Below are positions 34,972 through 44,471 of a stretch of DNA of 64,000 nt, piece after piece. The DNA lies in NCBI GenBank assembly GCA_016786705.1, contig JAEUVV010000003.1:186001-250000 (forward strand), written 5' to 3'. Under the pieces are notes generated by a model. That model did no database searches. It saw only the letters and a list, made by a program, of their open reading frames with translations, and had not been told where the DNA came from. Made by a program: the position numbers and the translations under genes. Source of the DNA: Taibaiella sp. Its GTDB lineage: Bacteria > Bacteroidota > Bacteroidia > Chitinophagales > Chitinophagaceae. How positions within the stretch are numbered: the first letter of the stretch is position 1; each line of letters opens with the position of its first letter.

Positions 34972-37749
34972 ATGAAGCATATTTTACTGCTATCGGTAAT
35001 CTCTTCATTTTCGGTCATCGCCCAGGCGCAAACCGCATTAGTGAGAGGGGTTATCCAAAACAAAGAAAACAATGCTCCGATTGCTGAAGCAGACGTTACT
35101 CTTCCCGAATTAAAATTATTGAAAGTTACAGATGCCGATGGTCGCTTCGCTTTTAGCCAGGTGCCTTACGGTTCTTATCAATTAGTAGTGGCTACCTCTG
35201 CCACTAAAAAAGATACGGTAATGATCAATGTTAACCAGGAAGTAGTAGATCTTGGTGCTTATACTTTTTCTGTAGACCTGGCTGCGGTAAATTTCACTAC
35301 CGGCCAGACCCCGACTATCGCATTGGAAGATAACTTCGCTGAAAGTGATGAAGATGGGGTGAGCGGTCAGAATGTATCCGGTGTGTTAACCGCCTCCAGA
35401 GATCCATATATGGCAGCGGCTTCCTTTACATTCGGGCCGATGCGTTACCAGATCCGTGGTTATAAAAGAGACCAGCTGGAAGTATATATGAATGGCTTAC
35501 CAATGAATGACGCAGAGTCCGGTTCCGCCTTCTTCGGTCAATGGGGTGGTTTGAACGACGCGTTCAGGAACCAGACCGTTACCTTCGGTTTAAACCCTTC
35601 TGAAGTGGGTTTCGGCGGGCTTACCGGCTCTTCCCAGATCGAAGCTACCGCTGCTGATCAGCGTAAGCAAACAATCGTATCTTATGCAGCATCTAACCGT
35701 ACTTATAGAAACCGGTTGATGCTTACTCATAACTCCGGCATGAATAAAAACGGCTGGGCTTACTCCTTTGCCGGATCTAAACGCTGGGCTCAGGAAGGTT
35801 ATATCCCGGGTACTTTTTATGACGGGTATTCTTTCTACGCTGCAGTAAGTAAGAAATTAAACGAAAGCAACTCTATCCACTTAACCGTTTTTGGCGCACC
35901 TACCAGCCGTGGTAAAGCGATGCCTTCCACCCAGGAAGCAATGGATATCGTAGGTAGTAATTTCTATAACCCGAACTGGGGCTATGTGAATGGCGAAAAG
36001 AAAAATGCCCGGATCAATAATTCATTCCAGCCTGCAGCTATCCTGACCTTTAAACATAACCCGGATGTAAATACCCGCTGGAATACATCATTAGGCTTCC
36101 AGACCGGCTATAACGGCAATACGGCACTGGACTGGTATAATGCCATGGACCCGCGCCCGGACTACTACAGGAACCTGCCCAGCTACTTCCTGTACGACCC
36201 GCAAGGTGCCGACCAGGCTGCTGCTGATGCGCAATTAGCCTACTTACAGCAAAACCCTGACATGATGCAGGTGAACTGGCAACGTCTTTATGACGCCAAC
36301 AGGATGAACCAAAGAACCGTTAACGGGGTGAGCGGAGCACGTTCTGTATATATCATCGGTGAAGACCGGGACGATATCAATAAATATATGCTGAGCTCTA
36401 CTTTACAAAAAGTATTAAGCCCGCATACTAAACTGACGGCAGGTGTAGCCGGTGTTTACCAGCAAATGGAAAGCTACCGTAAAGCATATGACCTGCTGGG
36501 TGGTGACTATTATGTTAACCTGAACCAATTCGCGGAGCGTACCTATATCGGCAACACCGACTTAAACCAAAACGATCTGAATAACCCTAATGGTATCGTT
36601 AGAAAAGGCGATAAATACGGTTACTATTATAAATCAAACTTCTACAAAGCATATGCCTGGGCACAGGGAGAGTTCACTTATAATAAAATGGACTTCTTCT
36701 TAACCGGAAGATTAGGTACCGAAGGGTTCCAGAGAAACGGTATGTATAAGATCGGTATTTTCCCTAACGATTCTGAAGGAAAATCTGAAAACTTCGACTT
36801 CCTGACTTATGCAGTAAAAGGTGGTGCTACCTACAAAATAGATGGCCGTAACTATCTTTACGCGAGCGGAAGTTATATGACCGCAGCACCTACTTTTGAT
36901 AATACATTCGTCTCCCCGAGAACAAGGAACAAAACCATTGATAACGTGCAGCTGGAGCAATACGCTACTGTTGAAGGAGGGTATTTACTGCGCTCGCCAA
37001 TGATAAGCGGCAGGTTGAGTGGTTTCGTTACCGAATCCAGGAACCTGACTGATGTTAAACGTTTCTACCACGAAGATTACCGTACCTTCGTTAACTACGT
37101 GATGCAAAATGTAAACATCCGTAACCTGGGTGCTGAAATGGCCGTGAAAGCTAAACTGACTAATACCTTAACCGCGAATGCTGTAGCTACCTGGACCCAG
37201 GTGTTTTATACCAGCAGACCGGATGTAAGTGTTTACCTGGATAATGACACAACTACACGTGTAGCTAAAAACACGGTTTACCTGAAAGATTATTATGTAG
37301 CCTCCGGTCCGCAATCTGCTTACACAGTTGGTTTAAGCTATAATTCTCCTAAGTACTGGTTTGCTACCGTTAACTTCAACTATTTCGACCGGAACTACAT
37401 GGAGGTTAACCCGGCCAGCAAAACATCTGACGCGGTTGAGTTTGTAGAAAAAGGTTCCGATCAGTGGAAAGCTATCCTGGACCAGACTAAATTACCTGCA
37501 TTCTATACCGTTGATATCTTTGCAGGCACTTCTATCCGCGTAAAAAATCATATCAAGAGTGCGGGAAGTAATGTTTACTTAAGATTAAACGCTGGTGTTA
37601 ATAATGTGTTGAACAACAGGAATATCATTACAGGCGGATTTGAACAATTACGTTTTGATACGCAAATGAAAAACCCTGAGCGTTTCCCGCCTAAGTATTT
37701 CTATGGTTACGGCGCGAACTACTTTGTCAACTTAGCCTTAGTATTCTAA
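34972..37749 (+). CDS. TonB-dependent outer-membrane receptor with carboxypeptidase-like N-terminal domain
   Basis: A 925-residue outer-membrane protein. A signal peptide (ending in AQAQ, about residue 20) is followed by a CarboxypepD-reg-like beta-sandwich (25-110, VRGVIQNKENNAPIAEADV, DADGRFAFSQVPYGSYQL). A plug domain (about 125-240, with MRYQIRGYKRDQLEVYMNG) and a beta-barrel ending in the typical aromatic strand NYFVNLALVF complete it. No SusD partner is adjacent, so the substrate is unknown and it need not be a glycan receptor. Confidence 0.93.
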   Translation: MKHILLLSVISSFSVIAQAQTALVRGVIQNKENNAPIAEADVTLPELKLLKVTDADGRFAFSQVPYGSYQLVVATSATKKDTVMINVNQEVVDLGAYTFSVDLAAVNFTTGQTPTIALEDNFAESDEDGVSGQNVSGVLTASRDPYMAAASFTFGPMRYQIRGYKRDQLEVYMNGLPMNDAESGSAFFGQWGGLNDAFRNQTVTFGLNPSEVGFGGLTGSSQIEATAADQRKQTIVSYAASNRTYRNRLMLTHNSGMNKNGWAYSFAGSKRWAQEGYIPGTFYDGYSFYAAVSKKLNESNSIHLTVFGAPTSRGKAMPSTQEAMDIVGSNFYNPNWGYVNGEKKNARINNSFQPAAILTFKHNPDVNTRWNTSLGFQTGYNGNTALDWYNAMDPRPDYYRNLPSYFLYDPQGADQAAADAQLAYLQQNPDMMQVNWQRLYDANRMNQRTVNGVSGARSVYIIGEDRDDINKYMLSSTLQKVLSPHTKLTAGVAGVYQQMESYRKAYDLLGGDYYVNLNQFAERTYIGNTDLNQNDLNNPNGIVRKGDKYGYYYKSNFYKAYAWAQGEFTYNKMDFFLTGRLGTEGFQRNGMYKIGIFPNDSEGKSENFDFLTYAVKGGATYKIDGRNYLYASGSYMTAAPTFDNTFVSPRTRNKTIDNVQLEQYATVEGGYLLRSPMISGRLSGFVTESRNLTDVKRFYHEDYRTFVNYVMQNVNIRNLGAEMAVKAKLTNTLTANAVATWTQVFYTSRPDVSVYLDNDTTTRVAKNTVYLKDYYVASGPQSAYTVGLSYNSPKYWFATVNFNYFDRNYMEVNPASKTSDAVEFVEKGSDQWKAILDQTKLPAFYTVDIFAGTSIRVKNHIKSAGSNVYLRLNAGVNNVLNNRNIITGGFEQLRFDTQMKNPERFPPKYFYGYGANYFVNLALVF

Positions 37750-37771
37750 TCAGGATCACTTGAGCATAAAT

Positions 37772-37806
37772 AAAGCCTTATAGTTTCAACTATAAGGCTT
37801 TTTACT
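37772..37806 (+). terminator. Terminator after the TonB-dependent receptor
   Basis: AAAGCCTTATAG-TTTCAA-CTATAAGGCTTTTT is a 12-base-pair stem ending in a T run, about 22 bp after the stop. Confidence 0.92.
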
Positions 37807-37814
37807 ATTTTATT

Positions 37815-37847
37815 AAACCTATAAGGTTGTGAAAACCTTATAGGTTT
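37815..37847. repeat. Second palindrome, AAACCTATAAGGTT type
   Basis: AAACCTATAAGGTT, a four-base gap and AACCTTATAGGTTT form a 14-base-pair stem right behind the terminator, with no good T run. Palindromes of this kind recur between genes in Bacteroidota (recalled). A degenerate GTCACCC-type element follows at 37902-37928. Confidence 0.65.
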
Positions 37848-38014
37848 ACTCTTATATCCAACTATTTCGGCTGCCACAAATAATGCTGGCATACCCCTAA
37901 AACATCCTTCGACGGGGCTAAGGATGACAATAAGAGATAAAATGTGTCCTGCTAAGTATGTCGAAGCATGAACCAGAAACATTCATTGGTCATTATATCA
38001 ACCGGGCCGGCTGC

Positions 38015-38060
38015 TCTAATGACTGAATTAATAATTAACCACTAACAATTGACAATTTAA
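38015..38060 (-). repeat. Post-stop AT-rich repeat, copy 4, entering mqnD
   Basis: On the minus strand AAATTGTCAATTGTTAGTGG followed by TTAATTATTAATTCAGTCAT spans the mqnD stop codon. It is related in word content to the repeats after three other genes. Confidence 0.45.
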
Positions 38061-38901
38061 ACTGCTCCGGCATTTCCTTAATCAACCCCGAAGCGAAAGC
38101 CTGCTTAAACAAGGTTTCAATCGCCTGGTCACCCAGGCCTTCCAGGCTTGAACTATACTCGTTCACATATAAATTGATGTGCTTGCGCATTACCTCCTCG
38201 CTCATCTCCTGGGCATGCATTTTCACGAATTCAGACAGGGTGGGGTATTGCTGCCAGCTGTTTTTAATACTGGCTTTGATCTGGTTTTGTACTTTTAATT
38301 TGATTTCCGGGGCAAGACTTTTCCGGATCACGATCCCGCCTAAAGGAATAGCGGCCTTAAACTGTTCTTCCCACCAGGCCCCGCAATCCATAATTTTCTC
38401 CAGGCCTTTGTCGGCATAAGTAAAACGGTTCTCGTGTATGATCAGGCCGGCATCATAATTGCCAGAAAGTACCCCCTGTTCAATATCGCTGAATAAAACT
38501 TCTGTTTTATTTTTTGCATCCGGGAAAGCCAGAGAAAGCAATAAATTGGCGGTGGTGTATTTTCCAGGTATGGCAATTTTAGCATTCGCCAGGAAGGCCG
38601 CAGGATCATTTTTAATGGCCCCATATTTTTCCCTGGTAGTGATCAGTAGCGGCCCGACGCCAAAACCTAATGCACTGCCACTATCTAAAAGCACATACTG
38701 ATCGGTAAGGTGTAAAAAGGCGCTATAGCTTAATTTAGTGACATCAAATTTCCCTTCAAATGCCCATTGGTTCAGCTGTTCCACATCAGCAAGCCCGAAC
38801 TCGTACTCGATGCCGTTCTTGTCCGGGTTTTCATGCACCAGCTGGTCAAATATAAAAGTATCATTAGGGCAGGGACTAAATCCAAGCGTTAAGTGTTCCA
38901 T
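38035..38901 (-). CDS. mqnD: 1,4-dihydroxy-6-naphthoate synthase
   Basis: A late step of the futalosine route to menaquinone, converting cyclic dehypoxanthine futalosine. The 288 residues begin LTLGFSPCPNDTFIFDQLV, the MqnD signature. DVTKLSYSAFLHL and LGFGVGPLLITT follow, in a periplasmic-binding-protein-like fold without a signal peptide. The C-terminus (KLSIVSG) lies within an AT-rich repeat. No other mqn gene is adjacent. It implies menaquinone synthesis by the futalosine route. Confidence 0.93.
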   Translation of the reverse strand: MEHLTLGFSPCPNDTFIFDQLVHENPDKNGIEYEFGLADVEQLNQWAFEGKFDVTKLSYSAFLHLTDQYVLLDSGSALGFGVGPLLITTREKYGAIKNDPAAFLANAKIAIPGKYTTANLLLSLAFPDAKNKTEVLFSDIEQGVLSGNYDAGLIIHENRFTYADKGLEKIMDCGAWWEEQFKAAIPLGGIVIRKSLAPEIKLKVQNQIKASIKNSWQQYPTLSEFVKMHAQEMSEEVMRKHINLYVNEYSSSLEGLGDQAIETLFKQAFASGLIKEMPEQFKLSIVSG

Positions 38902-38941
38902 AATCGGCTTAAAAAAGCAAAGTTAATCATTAATATCTTGC

Positions 38942-38949
38942 TACCTTTG
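38942..38949 (+). promoter_or_regulatory. -7 element before cmk
   Basis: TACCTTTG fits TAnnTTTG and lies 17 bp before ATG 38967. No good -33 TTG was found. Confidence 0.5.
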
Positions 38950-38966
38950 TTGGAGAAATTGTAAAA

Positions 38967-39668
38967 ATGAGTAAAAAGATAATAATAGCGATCGATGGAT
39001 ATTCTTCCTGTGGAAAAAGCACCCTGGCGAAGGCTTTGGCCCGGAAACTCAATTACAATTTTATTGACACCGGGGCTATGTATCGTGCCATTACCTTATA
39101 CTTTATCCGCAATAATGTAAGACTGGACGACCCCGAAAATGTAGCGGAAGCACTAAAAAACGTGAACCTGCATTTCGAGTTCAATGAAGCCAAAGGAAAG
39201 TCGGATATGTTCCTGAATGACGAGAACGTGGAGCAATTTATCCGTGAAATGACCATCGCGCAAAAGGTGAGTGAAGTGGCTGCCATTAAAGCGGTACGTG
39301 TGTTTGCGGTAAAACAGCAGCAGGTGATGGGTAAAAAGAAAGGTATTGTAATGGATGGACGGGATATAGGCACAGTAGTATTTCCCAATGCCGAACTGAA
39401 GATCTTTATGACCGCTGATATAGAAGTACGCGTAAAACGCAGGTTCCTGGAAATGCAGGAGCAGCACCAGAATATCAGTATAGAAGATGTGATCAATAAC
39501 CTGCAGATGCGGGATTATATAGACAGCAACCGCGAAGAAAGCCCGCTGCGGCAGGCTGAGGATGCGCGTGTATTGAACAACAGCGATATGAACCAGGAAC
39601 AACAATTGAACCTGGCCCTTAAATGGGTGGAAGAAGCGCTTAGTGCTAAAAAAGAAATGGCGAAGTAA
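38967..39668 (+). CDS. cmk: Cytidylate kinase
   Basis: Phosphorylates CMP and dCMP. The 233 residues begin with IAIDGYSSCGKSTLAKALA (P-loop, residues 11-19), followed by IDTGAMYRAITLY, VMDGRDIGTVVFPNAELKIFMTA and the lid region RVKRR. The SNREESPLRQAEDARVLNNSDM stretch near the end is standard. A shared terminator separates it from the convergent adhesin gene. Confidence 0.97.
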   Translation: MSKKIIIAIDGYSSCGKSTLAKALARKLNYNFIDTGAMYRAITLYFIRNNVRLDDPENVAEALKNVNLHFEFNEAKGKSDMFLNDENVEQFIREMTIAQKVSEVAAIKAVRVFAVKQQQVMGKKKGIVMDGRDIGTVVFPNAELKIFMTADIEVRVKRRFLEMQEQHQNISIEDVINNLQMRDYIDSNREESPLRQAEDARVLNNSDMNQEQQLNLALKWVEEALSAKKEMAK

Positions 39669-39727
39669 ACCAAGGCTCCGTTGTGTCCATATTCCGACAA
39701 GCTCCATAGGACAAATTTGATGTGTAT

Positions 39728-39768
39728 AAAAAAGCCCGGTTGCAAGTATTGCAACCAGGCTTTTTTAT
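39728..39768. terminator. Bidirectional terminator between cmk and the adhesin gene
   Basis: AAAAAAGCCCGGTTGCAA and TTGCAACCAGGCTTTTTT form a long stem with an A run on one side and a T run on the other, serving both convergent genes. Confidence 0.92.
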
Positions 39769-39777
39769 CTGTAACCA

Positions 39778-42519
39778 TTAACGGATCAGGGTTACCTCTC
39801 CTTTAAACTGTTGCTCAGTACCGTCGATAAACCGGATGCGGATGATATAAGCATACACGCCATTGTCCTGTACTTTACCATTAAAGCTCCCATCCCAGCC
39901 ATGCGACCTGTTGGCAGAAGCGTGGATCACCTGCCCGTAACGGTTATATACTTTAAAGTCAATAATTGAGTACGCCCGGTCCAGGTTGACAAAGGGAATG
40001 AAGACATCATTTTTACCATCTCCATTAGGAGTAAAGGCATTCGGAACGACAATGTCTTTATTATAAGCCCGCGGTTCTATATATAAACTTGCGGTATCCA
40101 GACAGCCACCCGGCGTAGTCGCAATAACCACTACCGTTTCCGGGTTATCCAGGCTTATACGCTGGTAATTGAGCCTGTTATAAGGATCAAAAAGGTACTC
40201 CGGGAGCCACCGGATCACGTTTACCGCATGCTGCCCGCGGTTCTCCACCGCTACCCGGAAGGGCTCCCCTTCATATGGGTCCTGTGGATCCGCAGCACTT
40301 AAAACTAAATCAATATGTTCAATGTTAATGGCAGTATGAACGATCAGGCTGTCACAACCGATCTCATTCTTTAAGGTATCACTTACAACCGTATTCTGCG
40401 TGTAGCGCGTACCGTTAAACCATAATTCGCCACAACCGGTAGTATCCTTGTTCCGGACTGATGGCTGCCGGTTAAAGACCTCGATAGTTACAATTTTATA
40501 AACACTGTCACAGCCATTTTGGTTGAATAAGGTATCCCTGACGGTGGCATTCTGGTAGTAAGTCATCCCATCATATTGTGCTTCGAAACAGCCTTTCACC
40601 GATTCGCTTTGCGTAACAGGGTTAACCGGCAAAACAGCCAGGTTAAAGATCACCAGGCTGTCGCAGCCCTGGGGTACCGGGTAGAAAGTCGTAATACCTG
40701 TCTGTGGCGTAGTATACACCACACCATTGTAAGTATAGCTTTGCCCCTGGCAAATGGTCGCATTGAGTACGGTCGTAGGCAGCGGGTGAACAGCCAGGTT
40801 GAAAGTAACTATGCTATCACAGCCATTTACCGTTTGCAGATTAGCGACCACGCCGCTCTGTGGAGTGGTATAAACATTCCCGTTAAATGTATAAGATTGC
40901 CCCTGGCAGATCGATTCATTCAGGGTATGCTGGTAGGATGGGTTAACAATAAGATTTAAAGTAATGATGGAATCACAGCCTGCTGCATTCTGGACCGTAT
41001 CTTGAGCAGTATTATTATTGCCGGTATAAGCGATGCCATTGAACAGGTAAGTTTGTCCCTGGCAGATGACTGCGTTTTGGGTGCCGGTCAGGTATCCATT
41101 CACCGTAAGGTTTAAAGTAACTATAGAATCGCAACCGGCAGGCGTGCTGAAGTTGCCTATGATACCGGTCTGGGAACCCGTATAAGTGATACCGTTAAAA
41201 GTATAGGACTGGCCCTGGCAGATAGTCGCGTTGACGGTATTGGTAATAGGCGGGCTCACGCTCAGGTTAAAGGTTACTATGGAATCACAGCCCGAGGCAG
41301 TAGTTAAACTGGCTACGATACCCGTTTGAGCGCTGGTATAGGCCGTGCCGTTAAATGTATAAGACTGGCCCTGGCAAATAGCGGCGTTGATCGTATGCGT
41401 AATAGGCGGCGTAACGATAAGGTTGAAGGTAACTACAGAATCACAACCGCCGGCAGCCGTAAAATGCGCAACAATACCCGACTGGGAACTGGTATAATTA
41501 ATACCGTTAAAGAGATAAGACTGGCCCTGGCAAATTGTCGCGTTGATCGTGCTACTCAACTGGTTCATCACTGTGAGGTTCAAGGTCACGATGGAATCGC
41601 AACCCCGCGCGCTTACAAATGTATCCATTAAACCGGCCTGTGAGGTGGTATAAGTAATCCCGTTAAATACAAGCGACTGTCCGGCACAGATAATGGTATC
41701 AATAGTATCGGTGATCAAAGGAAGTACGGTTAAATTGTAATGGACAACGCTGTCACAACCTGCCGCCGTTTGTAAAGTATCCGAAAAATTCTGGCTGCTG
41801 GTATACACATTCCCATGTGAATCGGTAAAAGAGCTGCCAAAGCAAATGCTGGTATCTACAGTAGTACTTTTCGGCGGGCAGAAGAGCTCAATGGTTACAT
41901 TGTCTATCCCAATACCATTAGAAGCGCCACTGGAATTGCCCCGGCCGCCGCCCCAACGGAAATAAAAGGTCTGTCCCGGCTGGATATTCAGGTTGCTGAG
42001 TACTAAAGATTTCAGGGTAGCAATCTGGGTACAGTTAGATGCGGTACCTGGCGCCTGGCTATGACTTAAGCTGCTTACATTAGCACCGGGAATATTGGTA
42101 GTAACGGTAAATCCATTCGTCCTGCCGGAAGCTACTCTCCGCCAGGTTTCGAAATTGTAAGATACCCTTAAACTGTTGATTGCGCTGCCTGTATTATTGA
42201 CAAAGGAAACCTGGGCTACAAAGGTGTCACTCGTTCCGGAGGGTAAATAACCTAAAGCTCTTTCTCCGGAACTGCTGTAATAAGCCCATAATCCTCCTGA
42301 ATTGTCTGAACCGCAACCCGTACCACGCTCTGTAATGCTGGCTTGGGTCAGGATGGTCCAATACTGTGGCAGGCCGGCAAAGGTGCCATTAAAGCTGTTA
42401 AAATTTTGCGTATAAATAGAATTGGCGGCAGTAAAAGGGAATTGAGCTTTTGCCTTAATAGTAAAGCAGGAAATAAGGAAAAGTAAAAAAAACGAGTTGT
42501 GTAAACTGATTTTCATCAA
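39778..42519 (-). CDS. Repeat-rich surface protein with T9SS gliding-type C-terminal domain
   Basis: A 913-residue exported protein. A signal peptide (ending in IKAKAQ) is followed by a lectin-like N-terminal beta domain (26-215). About ten tandem repeats of 48-50 residues follow (215-715), each with ICQGQSYTFNGxxYT in the first half and GCDSIVTFNLxV in the second. Each carries two cysteines that could form a disulphide. The end (about 820-913) is a CHU_C-type domain: VVPNAFTPNGDGKNDVFIP, VYNRYGQVI and GWDGSFNGKVQDNGVYAY, a type IX secretion signal. It is likely an adhesin or matrix protein; the ligand is unknown. Confidence 0.9.
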   Translation of the reverse strand: MMKISLHNSFFLLFLISCFTIKAKAQFPFTAANSIYTQNFNSFNGTFAGLPQYWTILTQASITERGTGCGSDNSGGLWAYYSSSGERALGYLPSGTSDTFVAQVSFVNNTGSAINSLRVSYNFETWRRVASGRTNGFTVTTNIPGANVSSLSHSQAPGTASNCTQIATLKSLVLSNLNIQPGQTFYFRWGGGRGNSSGASNGIGIDNVTIELFCPPKSTTVDTSICFGSSFTDSHGNVYTSSQNFSDTLQTAAGCDSVVHYNLTVLPLITDTIDTIICAGQSLVFNGITYTTSQAGLMDTFVSARGCDSIVTLNLTVMNQLSSTINATICQGQSYLFNGINYTSSQSGIVAHFTAAGGCDSVVTFNLIVTPPITHTINAAICQGQSYTFNGTAYTSAQTGIVASLTTASGCDSIVTFNLSVSPPITNTVNATICQGQSYTFNGITYTGSQTGIIGNFSTPAGCDSIVTLNLTVNGYLTGTQNAVICQGQTYLFNGIAYTGNNNTAQDTVQNAAGCDSIITLNLIVNPSYQHTLNESICQGQSYTFNGNVYTTPQSGVVANLQTVNGCDSIVTFNLAVHPLPTTVLNATICQGQSYTYNGVVYTTPQTGITTFYPVPQGCDSLVIFNLAVLPVNPVTQSESVKGCFEAQYDGMTYYQNATVRDTLFNQNGCDSVYKIVTIEVFNRQPSVRNKDTTGCGELWFNGTRYTQNTVVSDTLKNEIGCDSLIVHTAINIEHIDLVLSAADPQDPYEGEPFRVAVENRGQHAVNVIRWLPEYLFDPYNRLNYQRISLDNPETVVVIATTPGGCLDTASLYIEPRAYNKDIVVPNAFTPNGDGKNDVFIPFVNLDRAYSIIDFKVYNRYGQVIHASANRSHGWDGSFNGKVQDNGVYAYIIRIRFIDGTEQQFKGEVTLIR

Positions 42520-42756
42520 TTAAGTTTGAATGGTGAATGATGGAGTTTTAAGGGTTTAAATCATGCACAAATTTCTTTTAAATAAATGCAGGCATTAAAA
42601 AACCATCATTAACAAATTACTATTTCAAACACGCATAAATTACTTGTGCCCAATCAGCCAAAACCTTTATGGACCTACATTTCGGCCTTTACAAAATAAA
42701 CAGGCCCATGTACTTATAATTGCCAGGGCTGTAACTATATTAATTTTATAAAAACA

Positions 42757-42790
42757 ATAAAGGCTATCAAGAGTTTGATAGCCTTTACCA
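42757..42790 (-). terminator. Terminator after citrate synthase
   Basis: The minus strand reads AAAGGCTATCAA-ACTC-TTGATAGCCTTTATTG, a 12-base-pair stem 20 bp after the stop. Confidence 0.85.
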
Positions 42791-42808
42791 CAAGTATTAT
42801 TTAATCAA

Positions 42809-44125
42809 TTAATCGTTTACTTTACCTTCAATAAATTGTTTGATCCAGTGTGTATCTACTGATTTTGGTCTTTCGATAGGGAAGCCTAAAGCCCTGTCCC
42901 AGCATAAACCGGCCAATACACCTAAAGCACGGCTCACACCGAAGATCACGGTGTAGAACTCTTCCTCTACCAAACCGAAGTGTTTCAATAAGGCGCCACT
43001 ATGTGCATCCACGTTAGGGAACGGGTTTTTGATCTTACCGGTAGCACCCAGGATTTCCGGAGCTACTTCGTAGATATTCCAAACAGTCTGTACCATCGGG
43101 TCATCCGGGCAGTGTGTTTTGGCAAATTCAGCCTGCGCGGTAAAACGTGGATCGGTCTGGCGCAATACGGCATGACCGTATCCCGGAACCACTTTACCTT
43201 CACTTAAAGTCTTTTTGATATAATCAGCGATTTGCTCTTTGCTTGGCGCATTAGTACCTAATTCCTGGTTCATTTCTTCGATCCATTTGATCACTTCCTG
43301 GTTAGCCAGTCCGTGTAAAGGGCCTGCAAGACCGTTCATACCGGAAGCAAAGGCCAGGTAAGGGTCAGACAGTGCAGAGCCTACCAGGTGGGTAGCATGG
43401 GCCGATACATTACCCCCTTCATGGTCCGCATGGATGGTTAAATATAAACGCATCAGGGCATAAAAACCTTTAGAGTTATAACCTAACATATGCGCAAAGT
43501 TACCTGCCCAATCCAGCATACCATCCGGCTGTATATGATCGCCACCTTTATACTTACGACGATAGATGTAAGCGGCAACACGTGGCAGTTTAGCGATCAG
43601 GTTCATACAGTCATCAAAGATGTAAGACCAGTAATCTTTCTTGCTGATACCGTTGGCATATTCTTTTGCGAAGATGGATTCTCTCTGCAATGCGGTTACC
43701 GCGATAGAGAATTGCGTCATCGGGTGGGTATTTACCGGTAATTTTTCAATTACGTCGAATACATAATTGGGTACATGTGATTTACGGGCGAAAGTTGCCG
43801 ACAGGTGCTCCACATCTTCAGCGCTTGGCATTTCACCTACCAGCATCAGGTAAAATAAACCTTCTGGTAAAGGTTCGGTACCGCCCGGTGCTTTAGGCAG
43901 CATTTCTCTTAACTCTGGAATCGAATAACCTCTAAAGCGAATACCTACCTCTGCATCTAAAAGTGACGTTTCTGTAATCAGGCCGATCATACCTCTCATT
44001 CCCTGGTATACCTGGGCTATAGTAATATCTCCTAATTTAGTATTTCCGTGTTCTGCAATTATTTGTTTGATCTCGGCAGCAACTGAATCAGCTTTCGCTT
44101 TAAATCTATCCTTTACAATTCCCAT
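42809..44125 (-). CDS. gltA: Citrate synthase
   Basis: Condenses acetyl-CoA and oxaloacetate at the TCA-cycle entry. ATG 44125 gives 438 residues starting MGIVKDRFKAKAD. A longer open frame to 44230 would put a TAACTTTG promoter box (44184-44191) inside the gene. Active-site regions are LAGPLHGLANQEVIKWI, KVVPGYGHAVLRQTDPRF and NVDAHSGALLKHFGL. The layout resembles the eukaryotic-type synthase. Two aconitase genes lie upstream on the same strand, each with its own terminator, so this is a cluster rather than one operon. Confidence 0.96.
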   Translation of the reverse strand: MGIVKDRFKAKADSVAAEIKQIIAEHGNTKLGDITIAQVYQGMRGMIGLITETSLLDAEVGIRFRGYSIPELREMLPKAPGGTEPLPEGLFYLMLVGEMPSAEDVEHLSATFARKSHVPNYVFDVIEKLPVNTHPMTQFSIAVTALQRESIFAKEYANGISKKDYWSYIFDDCMNLIAKLPRVAAYIYRRKYKGGDHIQPDGMLDWAGNFAHMLGYNSKGFYALMRLYLTIHADHEGGNVSAHATHLVGSALSDPYLAFASGMNGLAGPLHGLANQEVIKWIEEMNQELGTNAPSKEQIADYIKKTLSEGKVVPGYGHAVLRQTDPRFTAQAEFAKTHCPDDPMVQTVWNIYEVAPEILGATGKIKNPFPNVDAHSGALLKHFGLVEEEFYTVIFGVSRALGVLAGLCWDRALGFPIERPKSVDTHWIKQFIEGKVND

Positions 44126-44183
44126 AAAATTTTTATGAATGTTTAAATGAAAAATACTGCTTCGCTTTTTCGGCGAGCGGGAC

Positions 44184-44191
44184 AAAGTTAA
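44184..44191 (-). promoter_or_regulatory. -7 element for citrate synthase
   Basis: The minus strand reads TAACTTTG, an exact consensus match, 58 bp before ATG 44125. It supports that start over the longer frame. Confidence 0.55.
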
Positions 44192-44402
44192 TGAATTAAA
44201 GTTTAAATTAAAAGCCCGAAAAGCAAACATTTATAACATTATTGGTCAAAAGTATAGGCAAATAAAGCTTGTTTATAGTCTTTTTCTCCAGGCATTAGGT
44301 CAAAGCCTGGTGATATTTAATGCAAATTTAATTTTCAAGAAACCCTGGTGCCAGATAAGTTACTTTAATTGAAAACTATTCTTTTATAAGCTGTATCCCT
44401 TA

Positions 44403-44443
44403 TAAAAAAAACTACCACTTCTTTGTTGAAGCGGTAGTTTTTC
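44403..44443 (-). terminator. Terminator after the first aconitase gene
   Basis: The minus strand reads AAAAACTACCGCTTCAACAA with a complementary AAGTGGTAGTTTTTTT arm, ending in a T run about 30 bp after the stop. Confidence 0.85.
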
Positions 44444-44471
44444 GATATTGTTTTAATAGTATTTTATTTAA

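Noticed and set aside
39778..42519. Adhesin repeats as a possible CRISPR array or DNA satellite
   Set aside because: The ~145 bp units are in one open frame, diverged at DNA level and encode a coherent protein repeat.
44126..44230. Longer start for citrate synthase
   Set aside because: The extra residues lie over a probable promoter box (44184-44191) and do not resemble the family N-terminus.
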